Assembly (NCBI RefSeq): GCF_022809125.1
Contig: NZ_JALGBI010000001.1
Span: forward strand, 2,728,001-2,792,000
Direction: 5' to 3'
Source: Variovorax terrae
Lineage (GTDB): Bacteria; Pseudomonadota; Gammaproteobacteria; Burkholderiales; Burkholderiaceae_C
DNA: 64,000 nt
Under the pieces are notes generated by a model. That model was not told the DNA's origin. It saw only the letters and a list, made by a program, of their open reading frames with translations, and ran no database searches. The position numbers and the translations under genes are program-made. Shown piece by piece: positions 47,767-56,757 of this stretch (the first letter of the stretch is position 1; each line of letters opens with the position of its first letter).

Positions 47767-50154
47767 CTACACCGGCGTCAGCTTCGCCACGCTCAGCGCC
47801 AGCCATTTCACGCCGTGGCGCGGGAAGTTGATCTGCGCGCGCGCATCGTCGCCCGAGCCTTCGAGCGTGAGCACCGTGCCCTCGCCGAACTTGTTGTGGA
47901 ACACCTGCATGCCCGAGCGCAGGCCATGCGCGGGCGCGGTCTTCTGCGCCGGCACCGGCGGGCTCGCAAAACGCGTCAAATCCTGGTTAAATCCGCCGGA
48001 GGTCCTTGTGTAGCGGTCATTCTTAGCTACAGAATTAGGAGCAAACCCGAAGCCCGATCCAAAGCCCTGGTGCTTCGGCGTGATCCACTTGAGCGCGGCC
48101 TCGGGCAGTTCCTCGAAGAACCGGCTCTTGAGGTTGTAGCGCGTCTGGCCGTGCAGCAGGCGCGTCTGCGAGTGGCTCAGGTACAGGCGCTTGCGCGCGC
48201 GGGTGATGGCCACGTACATCAGGCGGCGCTCTTCCTCCAGCCCCTCGTAGTCGCTCATCGAGTTCTCGTGCGGGAACAGGCCCTCTTCCATGCCGGTGAT
48301 GAACACGCAGTCGAATTCCAGGCCCTTGGCCGAGTGCACCGTCATGAGCTGCACCGCGTCCTGGCCGGCCTGGGCCTGGTTGTCGCCCGACTCCAGCGCC
48401 GCATGCGTGAGAAAGGCCGCCAGCGGGCTCAGGGTCTCGCCGGTGTCGGCATCGGGCGCCAGCGGCTCGCCGGCCGGTGGCAGGTTCGGGTCCAGCCCCT
48501 GGCTGGCGGGCGACTGCGTGAGCGGGCGGCCCAGCTCGTCCACCGGCAGCGCCACCGCGTCGCGGCCGAAGCCCTCCTGGGTGACGAAGCTCTCGGCCGC
48601 GTTGACCAGCTCCTCCAGGTTCTCGATGCGGTCGGCGCCTTCGCGGTCGGCCTTGTAGTGCTCGATCAGGCCGCTGTGGTCGAGCACCAGCTCGATGATC
48701 TCGCGCAGGGTCTGGCCCTGGGTCTGCTCGCGCAGCACGTCGATCTTCGCCACGAAGGCGCCCAGGTTGGCGCCGGCCTTGCCGCTCATCGTGCTCACGG
48801 CGTCGTGCAGCGAGGCGCCCATCGCGCGCGCGGCATCCTGCAGCTGCTCGATGCTGCGCGCGCCGATGCCGCGCGGCGGGAAATTGACCACGCGCAGGAA
48901 GCTGGTGTCGTCGCGCGGGTTCTCCAGCAGGCGCAGGTAGGCCAGCGCGTGCTTGATTTCGGCGCGCTCGAAGAAGCGCAGGCCGCCGTACACGCGGTAC
49001 GGCACGCCGGCGTTGAACAGCGCGGTTTCGATCACGCGGCTCTGCGCATTGCTGCGGTAGAGCACGGCGATCTCCTTGCGCGCAAAGCCCGGCTCGGTGC
49101 CGTGGTCGCGCACCAGCTGGCGCATCTCGTCCACCATCCACTGCGCCTCGGCGAAGTCGCTGGTGGCCTCGTACACCCGCACCGGCTCGCCCGGGCCCTG
49201 ATCGGTGCGCAGGTTCTTGCCCAGGCGCTTGCTGTTGTGGCTGATGAGTTCGTTGGCCGAGTCGAGGATGTTGCTGTAGCTGCGGTAGTTCTGCTCGAGC
49301 TTGATCTGGTGCTGCACGTTGAATTCGCGCACGAAGTCGGCCATGTTGCCCACGCGCGCGCCGCGAAAGGCGTAGATGCTCTGGTCGTCGTCGCCCACGG
49401 CCAGCACGCTGCTGCCGGGGCCGGCGAGTTGCTTGATCCAGGCGTACTGCAGCTTGTTGGTGTCCTGGAACTCGTCGATCAGGATGTGGCGAAAGCGCCG
49501 CTGGTAGTGCTCGCGGATCGGGTCGTTGTCGCGCAGCAGCTCGAAGCTGCGCAGCATCAGCTCGCCGAAATCGACCACGCCCTCGCGCTGGCACTGCTCC
49601 TCGTAAAGCTGGTAGATCTCGATCTTCTTGCGGGTTTCCTCGTCGCGCGCCTCCACCATGTTGGGGCGCAGGCCGTCTTCCTTGCAGCCGGCGATGAACC
49701 ACTGCGTCTGCTTGGCCGGGAAGCGCTCGTCGTCTACGTTGAACTGCTTCATCAAGCGCTTGATGGCCGAGAGCTGGTCCTGCGTGTCCAGGATCTGGAA
49801 GCTCTGCGGCAGGTTGGCCAGCTTGTAATGCGCGCGCAGGAAGCGGTTGCACAGGCCGTGGAAGGTGCCGATCCACATGCCGCGCACGTTGACGGGCAGC
49901 ATGGCCGTGAGGCGCGTCATCATCTCCTTGGCCGCCTTGTTGGTGAACGTGACGGCCATCACGCCGCCGGGCGAGACCTGCCCGTTCTGCAGCAGCCAGG
50001 CAATGCGCGTGGTCAGCACGCGGGTTTTGCCCGAGCCCGCGCCGGCCAGGATCAGCGCATGCTCATTGGGCAGGGTGACGGCGGCGCGCTGCTCGGGGTT
50101 GAGATTCTGTAAGAGGGGGGGCTCGGCTGCGACTTCTGGGAACATATGCCCCAT
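47767..50154 (-). CDS. uvrD: UvrD/PcrA-type DNA helicase
   Basis: Superfamily 1A 3'-5' helicase, 795 residues, for nucleotide-excision and mismatch repair. Walker A GAGSGKT lies at 38-44; others in order are DEFQDTN, VGDDDQSIYAFRGA, MTVHSAKGLEFDCVFI and EERRLMYVAITRARK. The C-terminal tail ends MQVFHNKFGEGTVLTLEGSGDDARAQINF, the usual UvrD Tudor-like tail. The start could also be the ATG three codons later. Within the variable linker (about residues 705-725) a copy of the dispersed repeat is translated as NSVAKNDRYTRTSGGFNQDL. Confidence 0.95.
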   Translation of the reverse strand: MGHMFPEVAAEPPLLQNLNPEQRAAVTLPNEHALILAGAGSGKTRVLTTRIAWLLQNGQVSPGGVMAVTFTNKAAKEMMTRLTAMLPVNVRGMWIGTFHGLCNRFLRAHYKLANLPQSFQILDTQDQLSAIKRLMKQFNVDDERFPAKQTQWFIAGCKEDGLRPNMVEARDEETRKKIEIYQLYEEQCQREGVVDFGELMLRSFELLRDNDPIREHYQRRFRHILIDEFQDTNKLQYAWIKQLAGPGSSVLAVGDDDQSIYAFRGARVGNMADFVREFNVQHQIKLEQNYRSYSNILDSANELISHNSKRLGKNLRTDQGPGEPVRVYEATSDFAEAQWMVDEMRQLVRDHGTEPGFARKEIAVLYRSNAQSRVIETALFNAGVPYRVYGGLRFFERAEIKHALAYLRLLENPRDDTSFLRVVNFPPRGIGARSIEQLQDAARAMGASLHDAVSTMSGKAGANLGAFVAKIDVLREQTQGQTLREIIELVLDHSGLIEHYKADREGADRIENLEELVNAAESFVTQEGFGRDAVALPVDELGRPLTQSPASQGLDPNLPPAGEPLAPDADTGETLSPLAAFLTHAALESGDNQAQAGQDAVQLMTVHSAKGLEFDCVFITGMEEGLFPHENSMSDYEGLEEERRLMYVAITRARKRLYLSHSQTRLLHGQTRYNLKSRFFEELPEAALKWITPKHQGFGSGFGFAPNSVAKNDRYTRTSGGFNQDLTRFASPPVPAQKTAPAHGLRSGMQVFHNKFGEGTVLTLEGSGDDARAQINFPRHGVKWLALSVAKLTPV
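47981..48042. repeat. Dispersed small repeat, copy C, inside the uvrD coding region
   Basis: On the minus strand: GCTCCTAATTCTGTAGC, then GACCGCTACACAAGGACCTCC and an AT-rich end. It shares the GCTCCT..T.GTAGC end and the AAGGACCTC core with copies A/B/D and stays in frame in the uvrD linker. Confidence 0.6.
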
Positions 50155-50170
50155 TGTAGAAAGCCCACCG

Positions 50171-50863
50171 ATGAAGCCTTCCCTTTTTCTGCTTGGCCTG
50201 GCCGTCTGCCTGCCGCCCCCCGCCCTGGCGCAATCGTTCTGCGCCAGCGACGGCCAGCGCGCGCCCGTTGCGCTGGTGGAGCGCTTCATCAGCGCCGACT
50301 GCGAGGCCTGCTGGTCCGACGCACGCAGCGCCCGCCCCGGGCCGCGCGAGCTGGCGATCGACTGGATCGTGCCGAGCGCGCGGGGCGACGACGCGCCGCT
50401 GTCGGCCGCCGCCACGCGCGACAGCCTGGCCCGGCTTGAAGCGCTGGGCCAGGGGGCGCCGCAGGACACCGCCCGCCTCGCCACGCATGCGGTGGGCGCC
50501 GCGAACGGGCGCCGGCTGCGCGTGGCGCACGGCCTGCCGTTCAACGACTACATCGGCACCTCGATCGAGATGAAGCCGGGCACCGGCGGCCCCTGGCGCG
50601 CCTGGCTGCTGCTGGTGGAAACCATCCCCGCCGGCACCGAAGGCACGCCCGTGCCGAGAAATCTGGTCAGAAACATGCTGATGTCCGCGTGGGATGGTCG
50701 TGGAGCGCTATCGAAATCAGAGCAGGCGAAGTTCGTCGAATGGCGCCCCATGAGCATCCCTGAGGGCGCCAACCCCGGGCGGCTGCGCGTGGTCGGCTGG
50801 GTGGAGGATGCGCGCGGCCGCGTCGTGGCGGCGGCGCAGTCGCATTGCCCGGGCGGCCACTGA
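50171..50863 (+). CDS. Exported protein with CxxC, DUF1223/thioredoxin-like
   Basis: 230 residues with a signal peptide cut near PPALAQ. VALVERFISADCEACWSDAR (about 35-54) looks like the VELFTSQGCSSC opening of DUF1223 proteins and includes a CEAC redox-type pair. The rest has LAIDWIVPSARGDDAPLS and a beta-rich end. Proposed periplasmic thioredoxin-fold protein of unknown role. It diverges from uvrD with only a 16-base gap. Confidence 0.7.
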   Translation: MKPSLFLLGLAVCLPPPALAQSFCASDGQRAPVALVERFISADCEACWSDARSARPGPRELAIDWIVPSARGDDAPLSAAATRDSLARLEALGQGAPQDTARLATHAVGAANGRRLRVAHGLPFNDYIGTSIEMKPGTGGPWRAWLLLVETIPAGTEGTPVPRNLVRNMLMSAWDGRGALSKSEQAKFVEWRPMSIPEGANPGRLRVVGWVEDARGRVVAAAQSHCPGGH

Positions 50864-50891
50864 GCCCATTGGAAACGGGTAGAATCAATCA

Positions 50892-50923
50892 CCGGGCCCA
50901 AGTATTTGCAGCCCGGTTTTTTT
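50892..50923 (+). terminator. Rho-independent terminator before guaC
   Basis: CCGGGC stem with a 13-nt loop, GCCCGG, then seven T. It ends transcription from the exported-protein gene 28 bases past its stop. Confidence 0.8.
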
Positions 50924-51005
50924 GTTTCTGCCCTGCCTGAAACAGCACCGGGCCTGAAGTCCAAGCGCTCAATCGTTTTTCAACGAATCCTCTGGAGCTT
51001 GGTAA

Positions 51006-51983
51006 ATGGAAATCTTCGATTACGACAACGTTCTGCTGCTGCCGCGCAAGTGCCGCGTGGAAAGCCGCTCTGAATGCGACGCCGGCGTGGAGCTGGGCGG
51101 GCGCAAGTTCCGCATCCCCGTGGTGCCGGCCAACATGAAGACCGTGGTGGACGTGCCGATCTGCACCTGGATGGCGCAGAACGGCTACTTCTACGTGATG
51201 CACCGCTTCGACCTGGACAACGTGCAGTTCGTCAAGGACATGCATGCCCAGGGCGCCTACGCCTCGATTTCACTAGGCGTGAAGAAGCCCGACTACGACA
51301 CCGTGGACCGCCTCGCCGCGGCCGGCCTGGTGCCCGAGTACATCACCATCGACATCGCGCACGGCCATGCCGACAGCGTGAAGAACATGATCGCCTACCT
51401 CAAGGACAAGCTGCCCGCGGCCTTCGTGATCGCCGGCAACGTGGGCACGCCCGAGGCCATCATCGACCTGGAGAACTGGGGCGCCGACGCCACCAAGGTC
51501 GGCATCGGCCCGGGCAAGGTCTGCATCACCAAGATGAAGACCGGCTTCGGCACCGGCGGCTGGCAGCTCTCGGCGCTCAAGTGGTGCGCGCGCGTGGCCA
51601 CCAAGCCCATCATCGCCGACGGCGGCATCCGCGAGCACGGCGACATCGCCAAGAGCGTGCGCTTCGGCGCCACCATGGTGATGATCGGCTCCATGCTGGC
51701 CGGCCACGAGGAATCGCCCGGCGCCACGGTAAAGGTCGACGGCAAGCTGTTCAAGGAATACTACGGCTCGGCCTCCGACTTCAACAAGGGCGAGTACAAG
51801 CACGTCGAGGGCAAGCGCATCCTGGAACCCGTGAAGGGCAAGCTGGCCGACACGCTGCGCGAGATGGAAGAAGACGTGCAGTCCTCGATCTCCTATGCCG
51901 GCGGCAAGAAGCTCATGGACATCCGCAAGGTCAACTACGTGATCCTGGGCGGCGACAACGCGGGCGAACACCTGCTGATGTGA
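51006..51983 (+). CDS. guaC: GMP reductase
   Basis: Reduces GMP to IMP with NADPH, releasing ammonia, linking guanine to adenine nucleotides. The 325-residue protein is of the short bacterial GuaC type. The active-site cysteine C173 is in [47 protein letters not shown] is the phosphate-binding part. TCTGGAG precedes the ATG. It has its own 80-base leader after a terminator, without a riboswitch that I can recognise. Confidence 0.95.
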   Translation: MEIFDYDNVLLLPRKCRVESRSECDAGVELGGRKFRIPVVPANMKTVVDVPICTWMAQNGYFYVMHRFDLDNVQFVKDMHAQGAYASISLGVKKPDYDTVDRLAAAGLVPEYITIDIAHGHADSVKNMIAYLKDKLPAAFVIAGNVGTPEAIIDLENWGADATKVGIGPGKVCITKMKTGFGTGGWQLSALKWCARVATKPIIADGGIREHGDIAKSVRFGATMVMIGSMLAGHEESPGATVKVDGKLFKEYYGSASDFNKGEYKHVEGKRILEPVKGKLADTLREMEEDVQSSISYAGGKKLMDIRKVNYVILGGDNAGEHLLM

Positions 51984-51990
51984 ACCGGCG

Positions 51991-52013
51991 CGGCCCGCAG
52001 CCTCCGCGGGCCG
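51991..52013. terminator. GC hairpin after guaC
   Basis: CGGCCCGC / GCGGGCCG perfect 8-bp stem with a 7-nt loop, 7 bases past the guaC stop and facing the convergent HTH gene. No T tract. Confidence 0.5.
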
Positions 52014-52062
52014 TCACCGGCAGGTGTGGGTACACTCCGCGCCGCCGGACGGCAGCGGCTGC

Positions 52063-52524
52063 TCAAGCCGGCCCGCTGCCGGCAGCCTGCTTGCGGCGCT
52101 CGCGCAGCAAGGCTTCCAACAGGGCCCGCACCACCTGCCGGTCGGCCGGCGTGAGCAGCCAGTAGTCCTGCACCAGCGAACTTTCTTCCTGAGCCTGGCG
52201 GCTGCCGGTCTGCACCGCGCTCGGCCGGCGCGCCCCGGGCTCGGCGGCCACCAGCGCCGCGCCGTCGGCCGCCACGCCCCACCGCAACCAGTCTTCCGAA
52301 ACATCGAGCCAGCGTGCCAGGATCGCAAGTTTGTCCAGGGTCGGCATCGACAGGCCCAGCAGCCACTTGCGCGTGGCATGGACCGACACCGGGTTGCCAC
52401 GCCAGCGCAGGTTGAATTCGCGCTCCAGGACGGTCGGGCTGGGTTTTCTCCCCTTGTTCTCCAGTGCCATGCGCAGGCGCTCGGCAAAGCTCTCAGCCTG
52501 TGAAGCCATTTCATGGGTGGACAT
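52063..52524 (-). CDS. Helix-turn-helix regulator (Cro/CI-like)
   Basis: 153 residues. The DNA-binding half is FAERLRMALENKGRKPSPTVLEREFNLRWRGNPVSVHATRKWLLGLSMPTLDKLAILARWLDVSEDWLRWG, a phage-repressor-like HTH. The C-terminal part SSLVQDYWLLTPADRQVVRALLEALL is helical. An inverted repeat (ATGAAACG/CGTTTCAT, 52523-52553) covers its start and may be its own operator. Confidence 0.8.
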   Translation of the reverse strand: MSTHEMASQAESFAERLRMALENKGRKPSPTVLEREFNLRWRGNPVSVHATRKWLLGLSMPTLDKLAILARWLDVSEDWLRWGVAADGAALVAAEPGARRPSAVQTGSRQAQEESSLVQDYWLLTPADRQVVRALLEALLRERRKQAAGSGPA

Positions 52525-52553
52525 GAAACGACTTTATCGGAATACCGTTTCAT
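52523..52553. promoter_or_regulatory. Inverted repeat over the HTH gene start, possible self-operator
   Basis: Arms ATGAAACG and CGTTTCAT, 15 bases apart, at the head of an AT-rich stretch (52525-52620) that stands out in this GC-rich region and should hold the promoter. Confidence 0.5.
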
Positions 52554-52751
52554 TATATCTACTTCAGTCTTATATTAAATCTACAATAGTCAAAAATGAT
52601 CTTAGACTTTTTTGTGACTGAGCAAGCTGCCTTGCCAAGAAGAACGGGTGATCCGCAAGGCCATGCCAGGAAGACCGGCAGCACGGATTCGCACCCGGCC
52701 TGCGCGGCGCTTTTGGCTGAGCCCGTCCGGCACGGGCCCGCGATCCGCTGA

Positions 52752-53606
52752 TCAGCGCAGCAGTTGCAGGGCCTGCCGGTGCAGGCGGCTGCCTGGCTCG
52801 GCCAGCGTCTGCGGCATGCTGAAGTGGTGCAGGCCCGGCAGCACCTCGCAGACCGGCACCGCCTCGCGGCCCCAGACCTCGCGGATCAACTGGTTCTGGC
52901 GCAAATATTCGGCGCTCTCGTCGCCGCCCACCATGGCCTGCAGCGTGCCGCGCGCGGGCCGGGGCAGCCGCGCGGGGCTGGCCATCTGCACCTGCTGCGG
53001 CGTGAGCCGCAGCACGCTTTGCAGGTGCGGCGTGTGCATCAGGGGTTCGAGGTCGTACAGGCCCGAGATGGACAACGCGTTCTTCACCAGGTCGGCCGGC
53101 AGGTCGCCGGCGTGGGCCGGCCAGACGCAGTTCAGCAGCATCGCCGCCAGTTGGCCGCCCGCGGAATGCCCCACCACCGTGATGCGGCCGGGGTCGCCGC
53201 CATGCCGTGCGACATGGCGCCAGGTCCAGGCCAGCGCCCGCACCATCTGCAGCGTGATCTGCGGAATCGTCACGGCCGGGCACAGCGCATAGTTGGGAAT
53301 CACCACGCACACGCCCTCGCGTGTGAAGGCCGGCGCGATGAAGGAATGGTCGCGCTTGTCGAGCGCGCGCCAGTAGCCGCCGTGGATGAAGACCAGCACG
53401 GGCGCCCCGGCCGCGCCGCCCTCGGCAGGAAAGACGTCGAGATGCTCATTGGGCCCGCCGCCGTAGCGGATGTCCAGTTCGCGCGGCTGGCTGCGCAACA
53501 CCTCGGCCGAGTCCGCGGCCCAGCGCCGCAGGGATTCGACGTGCTCGGGCACGCGGGCGCGGTTGTTGTACATGCAGTCGAGCCAGTCGCCGTCGTAGGC
53601 TGCCAT
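52752..53606 (-). CDS. Alpha/beta hydrolase (arylformamidase/esterase-like)
   Basis: 284 residues. VLVFIHGGYWRALDKRDHSF is the oxyanion-hole motif typical of kynurenine-formamidase-like hydrolases; the nucleophile elbow is VVGHSAGGQLAAML, and the histidine is in LPGLHHFSMPQTL. AAGGAG lies before the ATG. Kynurenine genes are not linked, so the substrate is uncertain. It diverges from the GntR-dioxygenase operon and may belong to the same pathway. Confidence 0.85.
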   Translation of the reverse strand: MAAYDGDWLDCMYNNRARVPEHVESLRRWAADSAEVLRSQPRELDIRYGGGPNEHLDVFPAEGGAAGAPVLVFIHGGYWRALDKRDHSFIAPAFTREGVCVVIPNYALCPAVTIPQITLQMVRALAWTWRHVARHGGDPGRITVVGHSAGGQLAAMLLNCVWPAHAGDLPADLVKNALSISGLYDLEPLMHTPHLQSVLRLTPQQVQMASPARLPRPARGTLQAMVGGDESAEYLRQNQLIREVWGREAVPVCEVLPGLHHFSMPQTLAEPGSRLHRQALQLLR

Positions 53607-53683
53607 CAGTGTCTCCTTGGATGCGCGCCATCTTGGCACAACGCGCGCCGCAGCCGCCCGGCCCATCCTGCCGGCGGGCCGGC

Positions 53684-53720
53684 TTGACAGCGTTCGCCGA
53701 ACACCGTACTCTGTATACGG
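53684..53720 (+). promoter_or_regulatory. Promoter and possible GntR operator of the dioxygenase operon
   Basis: TTGACA (53684-53689), 17 bases, TACTCT (53707-53712). An inverted repeat CCGTA...TACGG (53704-53720) containing TGTATAC overlaps the -10, so the linked GntR protein could repress by blocking polymerase. Confidence 0.6.
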
Positions 53721-53735
53721 AATCCAGAAAAAACC

Positions 53736-54419
53736 ATGACCGCCCATCTCGTCAAGCTCGAAACCGCCCCCGACCTGGTGGACCAGGTCTACCGCTCCCT
53801 GCTCGACGCCATCTGCGAGGGTTCGCTCGCGCCGGGCCAGCGCATCACGCAGGAAGACATCGCCGAGCAGCTCGCCGTGTCGCGCCAGCCGGTGCTGCAG
53901 GCGCTGCGCCTGCTCAAGAAGGACGGCTTCGTGCTCGACGCCCCGGGCCGCGGCCTGCTGGTGGCGCCGCTGGACGCCGCCTGGACGGCCAGCGTCTACC
54001 AGGTGCGCGGCGCGCTCGACGCGCTGGCCGTGCGCCTGGCCGCCGGCTACCGCTACCGGGTGGACCCGAAGCTGATCGAGCAGGGCCGCAAGGCCGCGCG
54101 CGGGCGCAACGTCAAGGCCATGATCGACGCCGACATGGCCTTCCACAACGCGCTCTATGCCGCCTCGCGCAACCCGCTGCTCGAGCAGAGCGCGCAGCAG
54201 CACTGGCGCCACCTGCGCCGCGTGATGGGCGCGGTGCTGCAGTCCTCGCGGCAGCGCGAAAGCGTCTGGGACGAGCACGAGGCCATTGCCCGGGCGATCG
54301 CCGCGGGCGATGCCCAACGGGCCGTGCAATTGATCGACCACCACAGCCAGCAGGCCAGCGACGATCTGGCGCAGCGGCTGTCCCGCGTTCTCAACACCAC
54401 CACAGGAGACACACCATGA
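53736..54419 (+). CDS. GntR-family regulator, FCD subgroup
   Basis: 227 residues. HTH: QVYRSLLDAICEGSLAPGQRITQEDIAEQLAVSRQPVLQALRLLKKDGFV. The FCD domain has the expected metal histidines (ADMAFHNALY, WDEHEAIARAI, IDHHSQQ). Its stop overlaps the dioxygenase start (ATGA). Likely a local sensor for the substrate of the two following enzymes. Confidence 0.9.
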   Translation: MTAHLVKLETAPDLVDQVYRSLLDAICEGSLAPGQRITQEDIAEQLAVSRQPVLQALRLLKKDGFVLDAPGRGLLVAPLDAAWTASVYQVRGALDALAVRLAAGYRYRVDPKLIEQGRKAARGRNVKAMIDADMAFHNALYAASRNPLLEQSAQQHWRHLRRVMGAVLQSSRQRESVWDEHEAIARAIAAGDAQRAVQLIDHHSQQASDDLAQRLSRVLNTTTGDTP

Positions 54420-55288
54420 GACTGAGCCAACAGCAACTCGAGCAGTTCGACCGCGACGGCTACCTGTTCTTCCCCGGCCTGTTCACGCCCGAGGAAACCA
54501 GGAACCTGAACGACGCCGTGCCCGAGCTGTACAACCGCCGCGAGGCCTACAACGTGCGCGAGAAAGGCAGCGACGCCGTGCGCACCAACTTCGCCGCCCA
54601 CATGTACAGCGAGCCGTTCGCGCGGCTGGCGCGGCACCCGCGCATGATCGAGCCGGTGGAAGACCTGTTCGGCGAGAAGCTCTACATGCACCAGTTCAAG
54701 ATCAACGGCAAGATGGCCTTCGAGGGCGACGTCTGGCAGTGGCACCAGGACTACGGCACCTGGCTCAACGACGACCTGATGCCCACCGAGCGCGCGATGA
54801 ACGTGGCCATCTTCCTGGACGAAGTGAACGACTACAACGGCCCGCTGATGTTCATCCCCGGCAGCCACAAGAAAGGCGTGGTCGAGGCCAGGCACGACCT
54901 CACCACCACCAGCTACCCGCTGTGGACGGTGGACAACGAACTCATCGGCAAGCTGGTGGAGCGCGCCGGCGGCAAGCAGGGCGGCATCGTCGCGCCCAAG
55001 GGCCCGGCCGGCTCGATGATCCTGTTCCACAGCTGCCTGGTGCATGCCTCCAGCAGCAACATCTCGCCCTGGAACCGCGTGAGCGTCTACCTGAGCCTGT
55101 GCGCCGTGAGCAACCACATCCGCCGCCACAAGCGGCCCGAGTACATCGCGCATCGCGACTTCACACCCATCGAGTGCCTGCCCGACGACTGCCTGCTGAA
55201 GGACTACCCGGTGGACCTGCCGTGGAAAAACGGCCTGCCCGCCAGCGCGCTGCAGACCTCGCTCGACGAACTCAAGCTGGCCGCCTGA
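54416..55288 (+). CDS. Phytanoyl-CoA dioxygenase (PhyH) family, EctD-like
   Basis: Fe(II)/2-oxoglutarate oxygenase of 290 residues. Iron ligands H110 and D112 are in WQWHQDYGTW and H210 in FHSCLVHAS. NVAIFLDEVNDYNGPLMFIPGSHK matches the ectoine/proline hydroxylase branch (EctD has a near identical NGPLMVIPGSH). No ectoine genes are near, so hydroxylation of another small amino or organic acid is more likely. It lies second in the operon GntR-PhyH-SAF oxidoreductase. Confidence 0.88.
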   Translation: MRLSQQQLEQFDRDGYLFFPGLFTPEETRNLNDAVPELYNRREAYNVREKGSDAVRTNFAAHMYSEPFARLARHPRMIEPVEDLFGEKLYMHQFKINGKMAFEGDVWQWHQDYGTWLNDDLMPTERAMNVAIFLDEVNDYNGPLMFIPGSHKKGVVEARHDLTTTSYPLWTVDNELIGKLVERAGGKQGGIVAPKGPAGSMILFHSCLVHASSSNISPWNRVSVYLSLCAVSNHIRRHKRPEYIAHRDFTPIECLPDDCLLKDYPVDLPWKNGLPASALQTSLDELKLAA

Positions 55289-55292
55289 CACC

Positions 55293-56651
55293 ATGAACCT
55301 CTACAGCAAACTGCAGCAGCGCGCGGCCGACGGCAAGCCGGTGCGCATCGGCCTGATCGGCGCCGGCAAGTTCGGCTCCATGTACCTCGCGCAGGTGCCG
55401 CGCACGCCGGGCGTGCACCTGGTGGGCATTGCCGACCTGTCGCCCGACGGCGCCCGAGCCAACCTCGCCCGTGTGGGATGGAATCCGGCGAAGGTCCAGG
55501 CCACGTCGATCGAGAATGCTATCAAAACAGGAGCAACCCACATCAGCGACGACTGGCAGGCGCTGGTGCGCCATCCGGCCATCGACATCATCGTGGAGTG
55601 CACCGGCCACCCCATCGCCGCGGTGGACCACTGCCTGGAGGCCTTCGCCCATGGCAAGCACGTGGTCAACGTCACGGTGGAGGCCGACGCCTTCTGCGGC
55701 CCGCTGCTGGCGCGCCGCGCGCAGCAGGCCGGCGTGGTCTATTCGCTGGCCTTCGGCGACCAGCCCGCGCTGATCTGCGACCTGGTGGACTGGGCCCGCA
55801 CCTGCGGCTTTCCCGTGGTGGCGGCCGGGCGCGGCCACAAGTGGCTGCCGCACTTCTGCGAGTCCACGCCCGAGACGGTGTGGGGCCACTACGGCCTCAC
55901 GCCCGAGCAGGCGGCGCGCGGCGGCCTCAACCCCAAGATGTTCAACAGCTTCCTCGACGGCTCCAAGCCCTCGATCGAAAGCACGGCCGTGAGCAACGCC
56001 ACCGGCCTCGGCGTGCCGAGCAACGGCCTGCTCTACCCGCCCGCCAGCGTGGAGGACATCCCCTACGTCACGCGCCCGATCAGCGAAGGCGGCGTGCTGG
56101 AGCGCAAGGGCATGGTCGAGGTGATCTCCAGCCTGGAGGCCGACGGCCGCAAGATCCCCTACGACATCCGCATGGGCGTGTGGGTTACGGTGGAGGCCGA
56201 GACCGAGTACATCAAGAACTGCTTCGAGGAGTACAACGCCCACACCGATCCGAGCGGGCGCTACTTCACGCTGTACAAGCGCTGGCACCTGATCGGGCTG
56301 GAAGTGGGCGTGAGCGTGGCCAGCGTGGCGCTGCGCGGCGAGCCCACGGGCGTGGCCACCGGCTGGAACGCCGACGTGGTGGCCACTGCCAAGCGCGACC
56401 TGGCCCCCGGCGAGGTGCTGGACGGTGAAGGCGGCTACACGGTCTGGGGCAAGCTGCTGCCGGCCGAGACCTCACAGGCCGCCGGCGGCCTGCCACTGGG
56501 CCTGGCTCACGACGTCAAGCTGGTACGGCCCGTGAAGAAGGGCCAGAGCCTGAGTTGGGCCGACGTGGCGATGGACACCTCCACGCAGGCGTACCGGGTG
56601 CGCCGCGAGATGGAAGCCATGTTCGCCGCGCCGGCGCTGAAGGCGGCCTGA
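55293..56651 (+). CDS. NAD(P)-dependent oxidoreductase with C-terminal SAF domain
   Basis: 452 residues. The Rossmann part is VRIGLIGAGKFGSMYLAQVP (18-37) with ECTGHPIAAVDHCLEAFAHGKHVVNVTVEAD, like homoserine dehydrogenase. The C-terminal ~90 residues (AKRDLAPGEVLDGEGGYTVWGKLLPA, VRPVKKGQSLSWADV) form an SAF fold as in sialic-acid synthases and FlgA. The specific reaction is unknown. The start lies 4 bases after the dioxygenase stop. A partial copy of the dispersed repeat is translated near residue 77 (NAIKTGAT). Confidence 0.82.
   Translation: MNLYSKLQQRAADGKPVRIGLIGAGKFGSMYLAQVPRTPGVHLVGIADLSPDGARANLARVGWNPAKVQATSIENAIKTGATHISDDWQALVRHPAIDIIVECTGHPIAAVDHCLEAFAHGKHVVNVTVEADAFCGPLLARRAQQAGVVYSLAFGDQPALICDLVDWARTCGFPVVAAGRGHKWLPHFCESTPETVWGHYGLTPEQAARGGLNPKMFNSFLDGSKPSIESTAVSNATGLGVPSNGLLYPPASVEDIPYVTRPISEGGVLERKGMVEVISSLEADGRKIPYDIRMGVWVTVEAETEYIKNCFEEYNAHTDPSGRYFTLYKRWHLIGLEVGVSVASVALRGEPTGVATGWNADVVATAKRDLAPGEVLDGEGGYTVWGKLLPAETSQAAGGLPLGLAHDVKLVRPVKKGQSLSWADVAMDTSTQAYRVRREMEAMFAAPALKAA
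55517..55536. repeat. Partial dispersed repeat, copy D
   Basis: GCTATCAAAACAGGAGC (55518-55534), the reverse complement of the left end seen in copy C, inside the SAF oxidoreductase gene and in frame. Confidence 0.5.
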
Positions 56652-56680
56652 CAGGAAACCTTCAGCTCCAGATCGCCGCG

Positions 56681-56740
56681 CGGACCCATGATGGGTCCGC
56701 TGGCACGGCGGCCCGGGCCATCGTCCGGGCCGTTTTCTTT
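56681..56740 (+). terminator. Tandem hairpins, terminator or attenuator before the HIBADH gene
   Basis: First stem GGACCCAT/ATGGGTCC at about 56682-56698. Second stem CGGCCCGG/CCGGGCCG (56709-56732) followed by TTTTCTTT. The second has the form of an intrinsic terminator, only 17 bases before the next start. Confidence 0.75.
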
Positions 56741-56757
56741 CCACAAGGGGAATAGCG

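Noticed and set aside
47359..50112. 917-codon plus-strand frame, His/Val/Ala-rich
   Set aside because: Antisense of uvrD with the low-complexity composition typical of such shadows.
50924..51005. Purine riboswitch before guaC
   Set aside because: The leader is short and I find neither the conserved three-way junction nor the expected pyrimidine-rich loops.
54416..55288. Calling the PhyH protein ectoine hydroxylase (EctD)
   Set aside because: Motifs are alike, but there are no ectABC genes nearby and the partner genes do not fit osmolyte synthesis. The broader family name is kept.
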